Below are positions 53,948 through 62,581 of a DNA stretch of 64,000 bases, piece after piece. Position numbers and translations under genes: made by a program. The notes under the pieces are model-generated. The model was not told where the DNA came from, did not search any database, and worked only from the letters and a program-made list of their open reading frames with translations. The stretch spans positions 415,287 through 479,286 of the forward strand of contig NZ_MOBR01000006.1 of assembly GCF_003732705.1 (NCBI RefSeq), given 5' to 3'. This stretch comes from Pseudomonas frederiksbergensis (lineage in GTDB: Bacteria > Pseudomonadota > Gammaproteobacteria > Pseudomonadales > Pseudomonadaceae). The first letter of the stretch is position 1. The number at the start of each line of letters is the position of its first letter.

Positions 53948-54829
53948 TCAGCGCAATGCTTTCAGCAGTCCCTGCAACTGGTTGCAACCCGCTTCGCTCA
54001 ACGGAAACACCGGCAACCTTGGATCCCCCACTTCCAGCCCGGTCGCACGCAACCCGGCCTTGATGGTTGCCGGCAAGCCACCCTTGAGGATGAAGTCCAG
54101 CAGCGGCAACTGGCGATAGAACAATTCCCGCGCCTTACCCAAATCGTTGGCCAACACCGCTTCATACAAATCCAGATTGAGCTGCGGGATCAGGTTCGGC
54201 GCCGCCGTGCACCAACCTTTCGCTCCCGCCGCAAACGCTTCCAGCGCCAACGGATTGCAACCGTTATAGAACGGCACTTGCCCTTCACCGAGCAGTTGCA
54301 GCTTGTGCATGCGCTGGATGTCGCCGGTGCTTTCCTTGACCATCGTGACGTTGTCCACGGCGTTGAATATCCGCAGGATCAACTCCACCGACATGTCCGT
54401 GCCGCTGGTGGCCGGGTTGTTGTAGAGCATGATCGGCACGCCGATGCTTTCGCCGATGGCGCGGTAGTGGGCGAGGATTTCCGCTTCGCTGAGTTTCCAG
54501 TAGGACGCCGGCAATACCATCACCACATCGGCGCCATGGGCTTCAGCGAAACGCGCGCGGCGCACGGCTTTGGCGGTGGTCAGGTCGGAGACGCTGACGA
54601 TGGTCGGCACTCGTTTCGCCACGTGCTTGATGCTGAACTCGCTGACCTGATCCCACTCAGCGTCGCTCAGATAAGCGCCTTCACCTGTACTGCCCAGCGG
54701 CGCGATGGCGTGGACGCCGCTGTCGATCAGGCGATCGATGGAGCGTCCGAGGGCTTCAAGATCGACGCCATTGGCGCTGAACGGGGTGATGGTGTAGCCG
54801 ATGATGCCGTGAATATTTGGGGTCGACAT
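53948..54829 (-). CDS. Dihydrodipicolinate synthase/N-acetylneuraminate lyase superfamily aldolase
   Basis: Encodes a 293-residue TIM-barrel class I aldolase. APLGSTGEGAYLSDAEW binds the keto-acid carboxylate. The Tyr in MLYNNPATSGTDMS and the Schiff-base Lys in NVTMVKESTGDIQ are present, so it should be active. It is not the biosynthetic DapA: the residues around the pyruvate pocket and the operon with a class II aldolase point to catabolism of a sugar acid or hydroxy-acid. The start is ATG 54829. It is the second gene after the aldolase, with 29 bp between them. Confidence 0.87.
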   Translation of the reverse strand: MSTPNIHGIIGYTITPFSANGVDLEALGRSIDRLIDSGVHAIAPLGSTGEGAYLSDAEWDQVSEFSIKHVAKRVPTIVSVSDLTTAKAVRRARFAEAHGADVVMVLPASYWKLSEAEILAHYRAIGESIGVPIMLYNNPATSGTDMSVELILRIFNAVDNVTMVKESTGDIQRMHKLQLLGEGQVPFYNGCNPLALEAFAAGAKGWCTAAPNLIPQLNLDLYEAVLANDLGKARELFYRQLPLLDFILKGGLPATIKAGLRATGLEVGDPRLPVFPLSEAGCNQLQGLLKALR

Positions 54830-54858
54830 GGGGTCGCTCCTTTTGAAAATGAGTAGGG

Positions 54859-55641
54859 TCAGTTCAGGCAATCGGCGTGTTGGCGCAGGTTCTGCCGAGC
54901 GTAGTAGTTGAACGCGGCGGCGTGGCGTTTCGGTTTGGAAATCCAGTCATGGGCTTCGCGGCCCAGCTCCGGCAGGATCGGTTTGATCGTCCCGGCGCTC
55001 ATGGCCAGCAACTGCAACTTCGCCGCGCGCTCGATCAATTGCGCAATCACACAGGCTTCCTCGATGCTCGCGCCGGTGGACAACTGACCGTGGTGGGAAA
55101 GCAGGATCGCGCGTTTGTCGCCCAATGCGGCGGAGATGATTTCGCCTTCTTCATTGCCCACCGGCACCCCCGGCCAGGCTTCAAGAAACGCACAATCTTC
55201 ATAGAGCGGGCACAGGTCCATGTGCGACACCTGCAGCGGCACTTCGAGCATCGACAGCGCGGCCACGTGGGTCGGATGCGTATGAATGATGCAGTTCACA
55301 TCCGGCCGGGCGCGGTACACCCAACTGTGAAAACGGTTGGCCGGGTTCGGCATGCCGTGGCCTTCGAGCACTTCCAGGTCTTCGTTGACCAGCAGTAGAT
55401 TGCCGGCAGTGATTTCATCGAAACCCAGGCCCAATTGTTGGGTGTAATAAGTCCCTGGCTGCGGGCCGCGAGCGGTGATTTGCCCGGCCAGGCCTGAGTC
55501 GTGGCCGTTCTCGAACAGGATGCGGCAGGTCAGGGCCAGCTTTTGCCGGTCGGTCCACGTATTATCCGCCAGGGTGTTTTGCATCTGGATCAGCGCTTGC
55601 TTGACCAGTTGGTCTTTGGGTAGTGCTAAGGTCTTGGCCAT
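54859..55641 (-). CDS. Class II aldolase/adducin family protein
   Basis: Encodes 260 residues of the L-fuculose-phosphate aldolase (AraD/FucA) fold. Metal ligands are visible in IIHTHPTHVAALSM and in ILLSHHGQLSTGASIEEAC. The acidic partner is likely in the VNEDLEVLEGHGMPN region. Substrates in this family include phosphosugars and 3-keto-acid phosphates, and none can be assigned here. It is the first gene of the pair with the DHDPS-like gene and is divergent from the XRE-cupin regulator over a perfect palindrome. Confidence 0.87.
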   Translation of the reverse strand: MAKTLALPKDQLVKQALIQMQNTLADNTWTDRQKLALTCRILFENGHDSGLAGQITARGPQPGTYYTQQLGLGFDEITAGNLLLVNEDLEVLEGHGMPNPANRFHSWVYRARPDVNCIIHTHPTHVAALSMLEVPLQVSHMDLCPLYEDCAFLEAWPGVPVGNEEGEIISAALGDKRAILLSHHGQLSTGASIEEACVIAQLIERAAKLQLLAMSAGTIKPILPELGREAHDWISKPKRHAAAFNYYARQNLRQHADCLN

Positions 55642-55719
55642 ATCGGTGTCCTTTGGCTGGTTCAATGGACGTCGGGTTTGCGGTTTACCCGTTGCTTGCA
55701 AGGTCGTGGGTGAGTGCAA

Positions 55720-55755
55720 ATGACACTAAAGAGGCTATATGACACTTTGTGTCAT
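55720..55755. promoter_or_regulatory. Palindromic operator between the aldolase operon and the XRE-cupin gene
   Basis: ATGACAC-TTT-GTGTCAT (55739-55755) is a perfect 7-bp inverted repeat. A further copy of the half-site ATGACAC lies at 55720-55726, 19 bp upstream in the same orientation. The site is 46 bp before the regulator start and about 98 bp from the aldolase start. Confidence 0.65.
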
Positions 55756-55800
55756 TAGCAAGGACAAATCGTCGGCTCCTTGATGGATTAATCGCTGCAC

Positions 55801-56346
55801 ATGTCTATCCGTTTGAAATTACTCAGAAAAAAACTTGGCGTGACCCTGGAAGCCCTGGCCGAAAAATCCGGCATGACCAAGAGTTATCTGTCGAAAGTCG
55901 AGCGCGGGCTGAACACCCCGTCGATTGCCGCTGCCTTGAAACTGGCCAAGGCGCTGAACGTGAAGGTCGAGGAGTTGTTCTCCGAAGACAACGTCAGCCT
56001 CGACAGCTACAGCCTGGTGCGCAGCGACGAGCGCCAGTCCCTGGCCGCCAATGATCACAGCCCCGGTTATGCGGTGCTGGCCCATCAGGTCAGTGAACGC
56101 AGCCTGTTGCCGTTCATCATCTACCCGCCGAGGGAATTCACCGACAAGACCTTCAAGGAGCATCTGGGGGAAGAGTTTCTGTTCGTCCACGAAGGACAGG
56201 TGGAAGTGGACTTCATGAACGAGCGGGTGCTGCTCAATCGCGGGGATGCGCTGCACTTCAACGCGCAGAAGCCGCATCGGATCCGGTCAGTGGGGGAGGT
56301 TCAGGCGCAGTTGTTGGTGGTGGTGCATAGCAGCGAAGAAAGCTGA
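55801..56346 (+). CDS. XRE-family regulator with C-terminal cupin domain
   Basis: Encodes 181 residues. An N-terminal XRE HTH covers about residues 5-60 (LRKKLGVTLEALAEKSGMT, SYLSKVERGLNTPSIAAA). The cupin_2 domain is at about residues 105-178 (FKEHLGEEFLFVHEGQVEVD, LNRGDALHFNAQKPHRIR). This layout is common among regulators that sense a small carboxylate or amine. It is divergent from the aldolase pair and, by position, is their likely regulator. It is also likely autoregulated through the palindrome. Confidence 0.92.
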   Translation: MSIRLKLLRKKLGVTLEALAEKSGMTKSYLSKVERGLNTPSIAAALKLAKALNVKVEELFSEDNVSLDSYSLVRSDERQSLAANDHSPGYAVLAHQVSERSLLPFIIYPPREFTDKTFKEHLGEEFLFVHEGQVEVDFMNERVLLNRGDALHFNAQKPHRIRSVGEVQAQLLVVVHSSEES

Positions 56347-56350
56347 CCCC

Positions 56351-56455
56351 GATCGTTCCCACGCTCTGCGTGGAAATGCCTCTAGGGACGCTCCGCGTTC
56401 CAATGGGACGCGGAGCGTCCCGGGCTGCATTCCCACGCAGAGCGTGGGAACGATC
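56351..56455. repeat. GATCGTTCCCACGC-family inverted repeat
   Basis: A complete ~105-bp copy 5 bp after the XRE-cupin stop, between convergent genes. The inner arms carry GACGCTCCGCG and CGCGGAGCGTC. Confidence 0.88.
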
Positions 56456-56476
56456 CTTACAGGTTCGGTGTTCTCT

Positions 56477-57496
56477 TCAGACCTCAACCGGAACCCTAAG
56501 CTTCGTGCTCCCCAACGCATGGGTCTTCGAATCAAAAAACTTCAGCTCAACCCCCGTCCCCTCAAACACCTTCGCGTAATGCCGCTTCTGATGCTGGATA
56601 AACGCCTTGCTGCGCGGATAAATCGACACCGCCACCACCTTCGGTTTCGCCTGGCGCAACGCATGGATGATGTGGCTGTCCTGCTCACCCAACGCATGCC
56701 CGAAAATACATAACCCCTCGCCATGTCCCAATAGCTGGTCATAGCAAAACGACAAATAATCCGAACTGCGAATGGTCTTGAGCTTGTCCTGGGCCGGCCC
56801 TTCGTTGACGAACAGCGGCACGTCATCCAGGGTTTTGATCGTGTTGTTGATGGCAAAACTGCCGAGCAACGTGCCTTCGGTGGACATCAATTTGCGCGCC
56901 GTACCGTCCTGATTGCGCACCAGGTGCAGACCACCGTGCAGGTACAGCAAACGGGTTTTGTCGGTAGCGCTGGCGCTCAAGTCGAAGCTCGGCTCGGTGC
57001 CGTGGAACAGGTCGGTAAGCGCCTCAGGCTGGTGCTGGATCGCCCAGTTGCCGAGCAAATCGTAGTTGGTGGTGAACACCGTTTGATAGCGGCCCATCTC
57101 TTGATTGATCGTCGCCAGGGTCGCAGGTACCACCAGCCGCCACGGGATATGCACCGCGTGCACGGTGTTGATCAGCGCTTCCTTGATCGCGTAGTAGCGA
57201 TTGCGCGGCGCGGCGGAGCTGACGGCCAGGGCCTTGTTGACGCGGCTGGTGATTTTCAGCGCGCTCAGGGCCTGCTCGAAACTGCGGGTTTGCAGCGCAT
57301 CGAACACGCTCAACTCGGATTGGCTCAGGGGTTTTTCTTCGACGGTGCGCGCATTTTCGAACAGCGAGTCGTAGCCGAAGTCGTCCCACACCGCGCGGCT
57401 GGCGCCGTTGCCCAGTAGCAGGCCGCTGAACGAAGCGGTGGTGCGCAAGGCGTTCCAGTCTTCAAGTTGGGCATCAACATCCTGGAAATCGGTCAT
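56477..57496 (-). CDS. SIR2-like DUF4917-type protein
   Basis: Encodes 339 residues. Motifs of the SIR2/TIR-effector NAD-binding fold can be followed in order: GLLLGNGASRAVW (nucleotide loop, about 25-37), VFTTNYDLLGNW (T-x-N-Y-D, about 140-151), YLHGGLHL (catalytic-type His, about 185-192) and IFGHALGEQDSHIIHAL (about 264-280). It is a stand-alone protein with no signal peptide or TM. SIR2-like domains serve as NADases or NAD/ADP-ribose binders in several anti-phage systems, but no partner is adjacent here. The start is ATG 57496. The assignment to DUF4917 is from memory of motif order and should be checked. Confidence 0.75.
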   Translation of the reverse strand: MTDFQDVDAQLEDWNALRTTASFSGLLLGNGASRAVWDDFGYDSLFENARTVEEKPLSQSELSVFDALQTRSFEQALSALKITSRVNKALAVSSAAPRNRYYAIKEALINTVHAVHIPWRLVVPATLATINQEMGRYQTVFTTNYDLLGNWAIQHQPEALTDLFHGTEPSFDLSASATDKTRLLYLHGGLHLVRNQDGTARKLMSTEGTLLGSFAINNTIKTLDDVPLFVNEGPAQDKLKTIRSSDYLSFCYDQLLGHGEGLCIFGHALGEQDSHIIHALRQAKPKVVAVSIYPRSKAFIQHQKRHYAKVFEGTGVELKFFDSKTHALGSTKLRVPVEV

Positions 57497-57652
57497 TGCG
57501 TTGGTCGTCTCAAAAGCGAAAGGTCTGATGGGCGGCGACTTTATCACGACCGGGGGTTGAGCCAGATCAACATGCGCCGTGACTGATGGGTCGATCCTGT
57601 GCTCATCCGCTGAATCGACGCTGTCGATTCGCCCCCGTCAGGAGATTCGCTC

Positions 57653-58801
57653 ATGAGCAGCACGTTTTTCATTCCCGCCGTGAACATCATGGGCACCGGT
57701 TGCCTCGACGAAGCCATGGACGCCATTCGCAAGTACGGTTTCCGCAAGGCGCTGATCGTCACCGACGCCGGGCTGGCCAAGGCCGGCGTGGCGGCGATGA
57801 TTGCCGAGAAACTGGCGATGCAGGACATCGACTCGGTGATTTTCGACGGTGCCAAGCCGAACCCGAGCATCGCCAACGTTGAACGTGGCCTGGGCCTGCT
57901 CAAGGAAAGTCGCTGTGATTTTGTCGTGTCCCTGGGCGGCGGTTCGCCCCACGACTGCGCCAAAGGTATCGCTCTGTGCGCGACCAACGGCGGACATATC
58001 CGCGACTACGAAGGCGTCGATCAATCCGAAAAGCCCCAACTGCCACTGATCGCGATCAACACCACCGCCGGCACTGCCAGCGAAATGACCCGGTTTTGCA
58101 TCATCACCGACGAATCGCGCCACGTGAAAATGGCCATCGTCGATCGCAACGTCACGCCGCTGCTGTCGGTCAATGACCCGGCACTGATGGTCGCGATGCC
58201 CAAGGGCCTGACCGCCGCCACCGGCATGGACGCGCTGACCCATGCCATCGAAGCCTACGTCTCCACCGCCGCCAACCCGATCACCGATGCCTGCGCGCTG
58301 AAAGCCATGACCTTGATCAGCAACAACCTGCGCCTGGCCGTGCGCGATGGCAGCGACATGGCCGCCCGGGAAAACATGGCGTATGCGCAGTTCCTCGCCG
58401 GCATGGCCTTCAACAACGCGTCCCTCGGTTACGTCCACGCCATGGCCCACCAATTGGGCGGTTTCTACGACTTGCCCCACGGCGTGTGTAACGCGGTGCT
58501 GTTGCCCCACGTGCAAAGTTTTAATGCGCTGGTGTGCGCCGATCGCCTCACCGACGTGGCCCACGCCATGGGTGCCGACATTCGCGGTTTCAGCCAGGAA
58601 GAGGGCGCACAAGCGGCCATCACGGCGATCCGCAGCCTGGCCAGGGACGTGGAAATCCCCGGCGGCTTGCGCGACCTCGGCGCCAAGCTCAACGACATCC
58701 CGATCCTCGCCACCAATGCCCTGAAAGACGCCTGCGGCCTGACCAACCCGCGTGCGGCGGATCAGCGGCAGATCGAGGAGATTTTCCGCAGCGCGTTCTA
58801 A
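57653..58801 (+). CDS. Iron-containing alcohol dehydrogenase (type III, YiaY/AdhB-like)
   Basis: Encodes 382 residues, the usual length of Fe-ADHs. The NAD-binding [18 protein letters not shown] is near residue 95. Metal ligands are visible in [14 protein letters not shown] (Asp, His), [20 protein letters not shown] (two His) and the second region. It oxidises or reduces short-chain alcohols and aldehydes. GTCAGGAGA precedes the ATG. It is convergent with the MFS gene, whose stop overlaps its own by 4 bp, and I see no associated regulator. Confidence 0.93.
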   Translation: MSSTFFIPAVNIMGTGCLDEAMDAIRKYGFRKALIVTDAGLAKAGVAAMIAEKLAMQDIDSVIFDGAKPNPSIANVERGLGLLKESRCDFVVSLGGGSPHDCAKGIALCATNGGHIRDYEGVDQSEKPQLPLIAINTTAGTASEMTRFCIITDESRHVKMAIVDRNVTPLLSVNDPALMVAMPKGLTAATGMDALTHAIEAYVSTAANPITDACALKAMTLISNNLRLAVRDGSDMAARENMAYAQFLAGMAFNNASLGYVHAMAHQLGGFYDLPHGVCNAVLLPHVQSFNALVCADRLTDVAHAMGADIRGFSQEEGAQAAITAIRSLARDVEIPGGLRDLGAKLNDIPILATNALKDACGLTNPRAADQRQIEEIFRSAF

Positions 58802-59964
58802 ACCGTTTTGCGGCCCGGCGCGAACCTCACGCAGAGCATCGCGCCCAAGGCCAGCAAGGTGCACAACAACGATAACGGCCAGGCCTGCTGACTGGCGATC
58901 AGACTGGCAATGCCACCAATCATCGCGGCCATCAGTTGATGGATGAAGCCGCTCAGCGCCATCGCGTAAGCCCCGCTGACCGGCGACCCTTCGTTGGCCA
59001 GCGACAGGCTGATCGGATAATTCAACGACTGGCCGAACACCGCAAAGCAGTAGGGCAGCCAGAACAGCAACGCCACCGACGTCGCCGCGACACTCCCCAG
59101 CCACATCACCGCGCTGCCGGCCAGCACCAGCCCAACGCCCAACGCCATCAGCCGATGCTGGCCGGTGCGCACCACAAAGCGATTAACCGCCAATGCGCCG
59201 AGAAAATACGCCGCGCTGATCGGCCAGCCCAACAATCCGTATTCCACAGCCGACCAGTTGAACGGCCCTTGCAGGATCAACGGCGCCGCCGTGTTGAACG
59301 CGATGATCACGCCGTAACCGAGGCCGCCAGCGAGGGCCGGCAGCAGGAAGGCGCGATGTCGCAGGATGCGCCCATAGCTCGACCAACTGGAGGCTGGACT
59401 GCTCTCGTCGGTCAGCACCGGGAACGCGACCCGCGCCACAATCCCGGCCATCACCAGGCTCACGGCCCCCAACATATAAAAGATCGAGGGCCAGCCAAAC
59501 GCGACCTGAATAATCGACCCCAGGTACTGGCCAATCCCCAGCGCCACGACGAAGGAAATCGAAATCCACGACAACGCCTTGGCCAGCAACTCACCACGGA
59601 AACTGTCGCGAATCAGCACCCGGGCCATCACCGAAATCCCGCTGGCGCCAATCCCCTGAAGCAACCGAAAAAACAGGAATGACTCCAGGGTTTGGCCCAA
59701 GGGCAAGGCCAGGTTGCCCACGCCATAAATGCCGAGCGCCGCCAGCAACACCGGTTTACGCCCGATGCGCTGGCCAAGGCTGCCCCAGAACAACATCGGC
59801 AGCGCCATGCCGATCAGGTACACCGCCAACCCCCAGGACACCTGCGACGCATCAGCAGACAAATGCCGGGCAATCTCCGGCAATGCCGGCAAGTAAATGC
59901 TCATGCCCAATTGCGCGAGAAAAACCGTGCTGCAGGTAACGAGGAGGGTGGTGCGGTTTTTCAT
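58798..59964 (-). CDS. MFS exporter, Bcr/EmrD-like
   Basis: Encodes 388 residues and 12 TM. The N-terminus [20 protein letters not shown] and [20 protein letters not shown] are typical of Bcr/EmrD/CflA drug exporters. [13 protein letters not shown] is the loop 2-3 motif. It begins 17 bp after the stop of the oxoamine-synthase-like gene on the same strand, so the two are probably an operon in which this exports the product. ATG 59964 is preferred over an in-frame extension into the upstream gene. Confidence 0.88.
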   Translation of the reverse strand: MKNRTTLLVTCSTVFLAQLGMSIYLPALPEIARHLSADASQVSWGLAVYLIGMALPMLFWGSLGQRIGRKPVLLAALGIYGVGNLALPLGQTLESFLFFRLLQGIGASGISVMARVLIRDSFRGELLAKALSWISISFVVALGIGQYLGSIIQVAFGWPSIFYMLGAVSLVMAGIVARVAFPVLTDESSPASSWSSYGRILRHRAFLLPALAGGLGYGVIIAFNTAAPLILQGPFNWSAVEYGLLGWPISAAYFLGALAVNRFVVRTGQHRLMALGVGLVLAGSAVMWLGSVAATSVALLFWLPYCFAVFGQSLNYPISLSLANEGSPVSGAYAMALSGFIHQLMAAMIGGIASLIASQQAWPLSLLCTLLALGAMLCVRFAPGRKTV

Positions 59965-59981
59965 CGAATCTTTCCTTGGGT

Positions 59982-61217
59982 TCAGCGGCCGACGTCCCGG
60001 TCGTGAGTGCGCAAAAGCTCGGTGACGAGTTCGCAAAAGTGCCGAATCAGCGCGGGCTCCATGTCGGCTCGCAGAGTAATCCTGATGGCCGCCTGACCTT
60101 GGGCGACCACCGGGAAAAACACCGCCGAGGTGAAGAAACCGAGGGTGGCTAACTCGGTCGCCACGCTGTTGGCCAGCGCCGCTTCACCGCAACGGATCAA
60201 GCGAATCGCCATGGTGCTGCCGTGCTGATCGGTCTGGATCAGGCTGTCAAAGAGCTGGATATTAACCTGAAGTTTTTCCTGCAATCCGACGAATTCCGGG
60301 GTCAGGTGCAACTTGATCGAGGCCCTGCCGGCGCCGATGGCTGCACTGTTGAGGCTTTGCGACCAATTGCTCGGGCCGCCGTAACGCTGAATCAGCTTCC
60401 TTTGCCGTTCATTGCCGAGCATCACCAGGCCTCCGCTGGCACCAAACGACTTGGCCAGTGACGCGACGATCAGGCAATCATCCTCCAGGGCTTGCAACCG
60501 GGGCCGCACCAGGCCGGCACCAAGTGTTCCGACGGCAGAGAGTGCATGGGAATCGTCCAGGTAGAGAAACAGCCCATAGCGATCCTTCAGGTACAACAGA
60601 CTGTCCAGGTCCGCCACCCCGCCCATGCTGTAGGCGCCGTCGGCGACATAGGCGACCGTGCTGTTTTGCTGACACTGGGTTTCCAGAAAATCCATGTCGT
60701 TGTGGGGACTGGTCACCACCCGGGTTTCATCCGCGCACGCGGCTTTGAGGTGATTCATCGAATAATGCGCCAATCGGTCGAACACCATCACCGGCGGGCG
60801 GTTTTCGGTAAATATTCCGCTGGCCAGCAGCGGCAGGATCCCGGCACTCGCCGCGCTGCACGACAAAGTGCTGAGGCAATGGGCGCCGAACAACTCGGAC
60901 AGTTCACTTTCGTACTGTTCCAGGATCGCCAGTTTGCAGCGGTTTTTCGAGTTGGCGATACGCAGGGTGCCGGTTTCCCATAACGTGGTCATGGCGCCTT
61001 TGAGCAGGTCGGGATGGTGGTCAAGGCCCAGGTACGACGTGGTGCAAAAGTGATGAAACGCTCGCCCGTGTTGATCGACCATGCGGTTGGCGCTGCGGAT
61101 GACGACATTCAAGTCGGCGACTTTCCCGGCTTCGGCGGTTTCCCAGTCGTGATCGGCCAGGGCGATCAGTTTTCGATAATTGGTGAAGGTGTTTGCTGTG
61201 CGGGCTGTCTGGTCCAT
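59982..61217 (-). CDS. Alpha-oxoamine synthase-like PLP enzyme (8-amino-7-oxononanoate synthase superfamily)
   Basis: Encodes 411 residues of fold type I. YLYLDDSHALSAVGTLGAG (Asp/His around 221-224) and the Schiff-base motif VASLAKSFGASGG (Lys256) follow the AONS/CqsA/serine-palmitoyltransferase pattern. FDRLAHYSMNHL supplies the PLP-stacking His. Members condense an acyl thioester with an amino acid, releasing CO2. biotin genes are absent nearby, and the pairing with an MFS exporter and a divergent LysR gene argues for a secreted amino-ketone or modified amino acid, not biotin. The exact substrates are unknown. Confidence 0.85.
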   Translation of the reverse strand: MDQTARTANTFTNYRKLIALADHDWETAEAGKVADLNVVIRSANRMVDQHGRAFHHFCTTSYLGLDHHPDLLKGAMTTLWETGTLRIANSKNRCKLAILEQYESELSELFGAHCLSTLSCSAASAGILPLLASGIFTENRPPVMVFDRLAHYSMNHLKAACADETRVVTSPHNDMDFLETQCQQNSTVAYVADGAYSMGGVADLDSLLYLKDRYGLFLYLDDSHALSAVGTLGAGLVRPRLQALEDDCLIVASLAKSFGASGGLVMLGNERQRKLIQRYGGPSNWSQSLNSAAIGAGRASIKLHLTPEFVGLQEKLQVNIQLFDSLIQTDQHGSTMAIRLIRCGEAALANSVATELATLGFFTSAVFFPVVAQGQAAIRITLRADMEPALIRHFCELVTELLRTHDRDVGR

Positions 61218-61416
61218 ATAAACGTGTTGCTCCTTGTGTGGTTGTGGCTGTCCTTGTGTGTCGAGATTTTACGGAGCGCGGTGTCGGCGTTGAATCGGCC
61301 GATTCCTGCATGCTTGAGTGTTACAAGAGATTTATGTGTAGGAAGGTGTCGTGTGAGGCTGTGGGCCAAAACCGGCTATCCTGCCGACTCAGCCGAACCC
61401 GAGCATCGAGCCCCCC

Positions 61417-62325
61417 ATGCTGCAAAAAAGCCTGATCCGCCGCCTCGACCTAATCACCCTCCAACTCTTCGTCGCCGTCCACGAAGAAGGCACGCTGACC
61501 CGTGCGGCCACGCGGGAAGCGATCGCGGTGTCGGCGGCGAGCAAGCGCTTGATGGAGCTGGAGGAAGCGTTCGGCATCAGCCTGTTCGTGCGTCAGGCCA
61601 AGGGCATGACCCTGACGCCGGCCGGGGAAACCCTGCTGCACCATGCCCGACAAATGCTGTTCAACGTCGAGAAAATGGGGCTGGAACTGGGCGAGCACAG
61701 CCACGGCATTCGCGGCTATGTGCGGATGCTGGCGAACCTGTCGGCGATCATTCAGTTCTTGCCCGAAGACCTGCGGGACTTTTCCGAGCGTCATCCGCAA
61801 GTCAAAACCGATCTTGAAGAACGGCCCAGCAGCGGCGTGATTCAAGGGGTGCTGGATGGCGTGGCGGACCTCGGGATTTGCTCCAGTGACAGCGACGTCA
61901 AGGGGCTACACCGCGTGCTGTATCGCCAGGACAAACTGGTGGTGTTGATGCCGCCGGACCATCCGTTGGCCAGTCGCCAAACCCTGGCCTTCGCCGATAC
62001 GTTGGGCAGCGACTACGTCGGCCTGCATGCGGCCAGCTCGATCAACATGCGCACCCACGCAGCCGCGCGCAAGGCCGGGAAGGTGCTGCGGTTGCGGATT
62101 CATGTGCCGGGGTTCGATGCGATGTGCCGGATGGTCCAGGCCAACATGGGCATCGGCATCTTGCCGCAAAAAGCCTATGAGCTGTTTGGCCGGGCGCTGG
62201 GGTTACACGCGGTGCCGTTGACGGATGACTGGTCGGATCGGGCGTTGATTCTGGTGGTGCGCGATGAAGTGGGGTTGTCGCCGGTAAGCCGGATGTTGTT
62301 TGAGCAGTTGCGCGGGGCGGTCTGA
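61417..62325 (+). CDS. LysR-family regulator divergent from the oxoamine-synthase operon
   Basis: Encodes 302 residues. The HTH is LDLITLQLFVAVHEEGTLTR with AVSAASKRLMELEEAFG. It uses the AAS rather than TQ recognition sequence seen in many CynR/CbbR relatives. The effector domain is normal in length. It is separated from the oxoamine-synthase-like gene by 199 bp of divergent promoter and precedes the CaiB gene by ~255 bp in the same direction. Either set could be its target, and I favour the divergent one. Confidence 0.92.
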   Translation: MLQKSLIRRLDLITLQLFVAVHEEGTLTRAATREAIAVSAASKRLMELEEAFGISLFVRQAKGMTLTPAGETLLHHARQMLFNVEKMGLELGEHSHGIRGYVRMLANLSAIIQFLPEDLRDFSERHPQVKTDLEERPSSGVIQGVLDGVADLGICSSDSDVKGLHRVLYRQDKLVVLMPPDHPLASRQTLAFADTLGSDYVGLHAASSINMRTHAAARKAGKVLRLRIHVPGFDAMCRMVQANMGIGILPQKAYELFGRALGLHAVPLTDDWSDRALILVVRDEVGLSPVSRMLFEQLRGAV

Positions 62326-62351
62326 TAAATTTTTGTTGAATGGGCTGGCGT

Positions 62352-62446
62352 CTTCGCGAGCAGGCTCGCTCCCACAATGGATCTTCAGTGGACGTGAATG
62401 TTGTGCACGCAAGAGATCCCCTGTGGGAGCGAGCCTGCTCGCGAAG
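62352..62446. repeat. REP doublet (REPIN), GTGGGAGCGAGCCTGCTCGCGAA type
   Basis: Inverted pair about 45 bp apart between the LysR gene and the CaiB gene, which separates their transcription units. Confidence 0.92.
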
Positions 62447-62581
62447 GCTGACCTGAGGTCGCGGTAATTTCGGCCGAGCATTCGCGTTTCACGAACGCCC
62501 CTTGCCAACTGAAGGTTGGATTCCCCACCCCTCGCTCCTCTAGCCTTGGCCACATATTCCAAGAACAAGAGGTACCCCGCG

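Noticed and set aside
55801..57496. Idea that the XRE regulator and SIR2-like gene form one defence system
   Set aside because: They are convergent, separated by a palindromic repeat, and the XRE-cupin protein faces the aldolase operon with a clear shared operator.
57638..59104. 488-codon open frame on the minus strand
   Set aside because: Antisense to the iron-type alcohol dehydrogenase, and it shares its frame with no recognisable domain.
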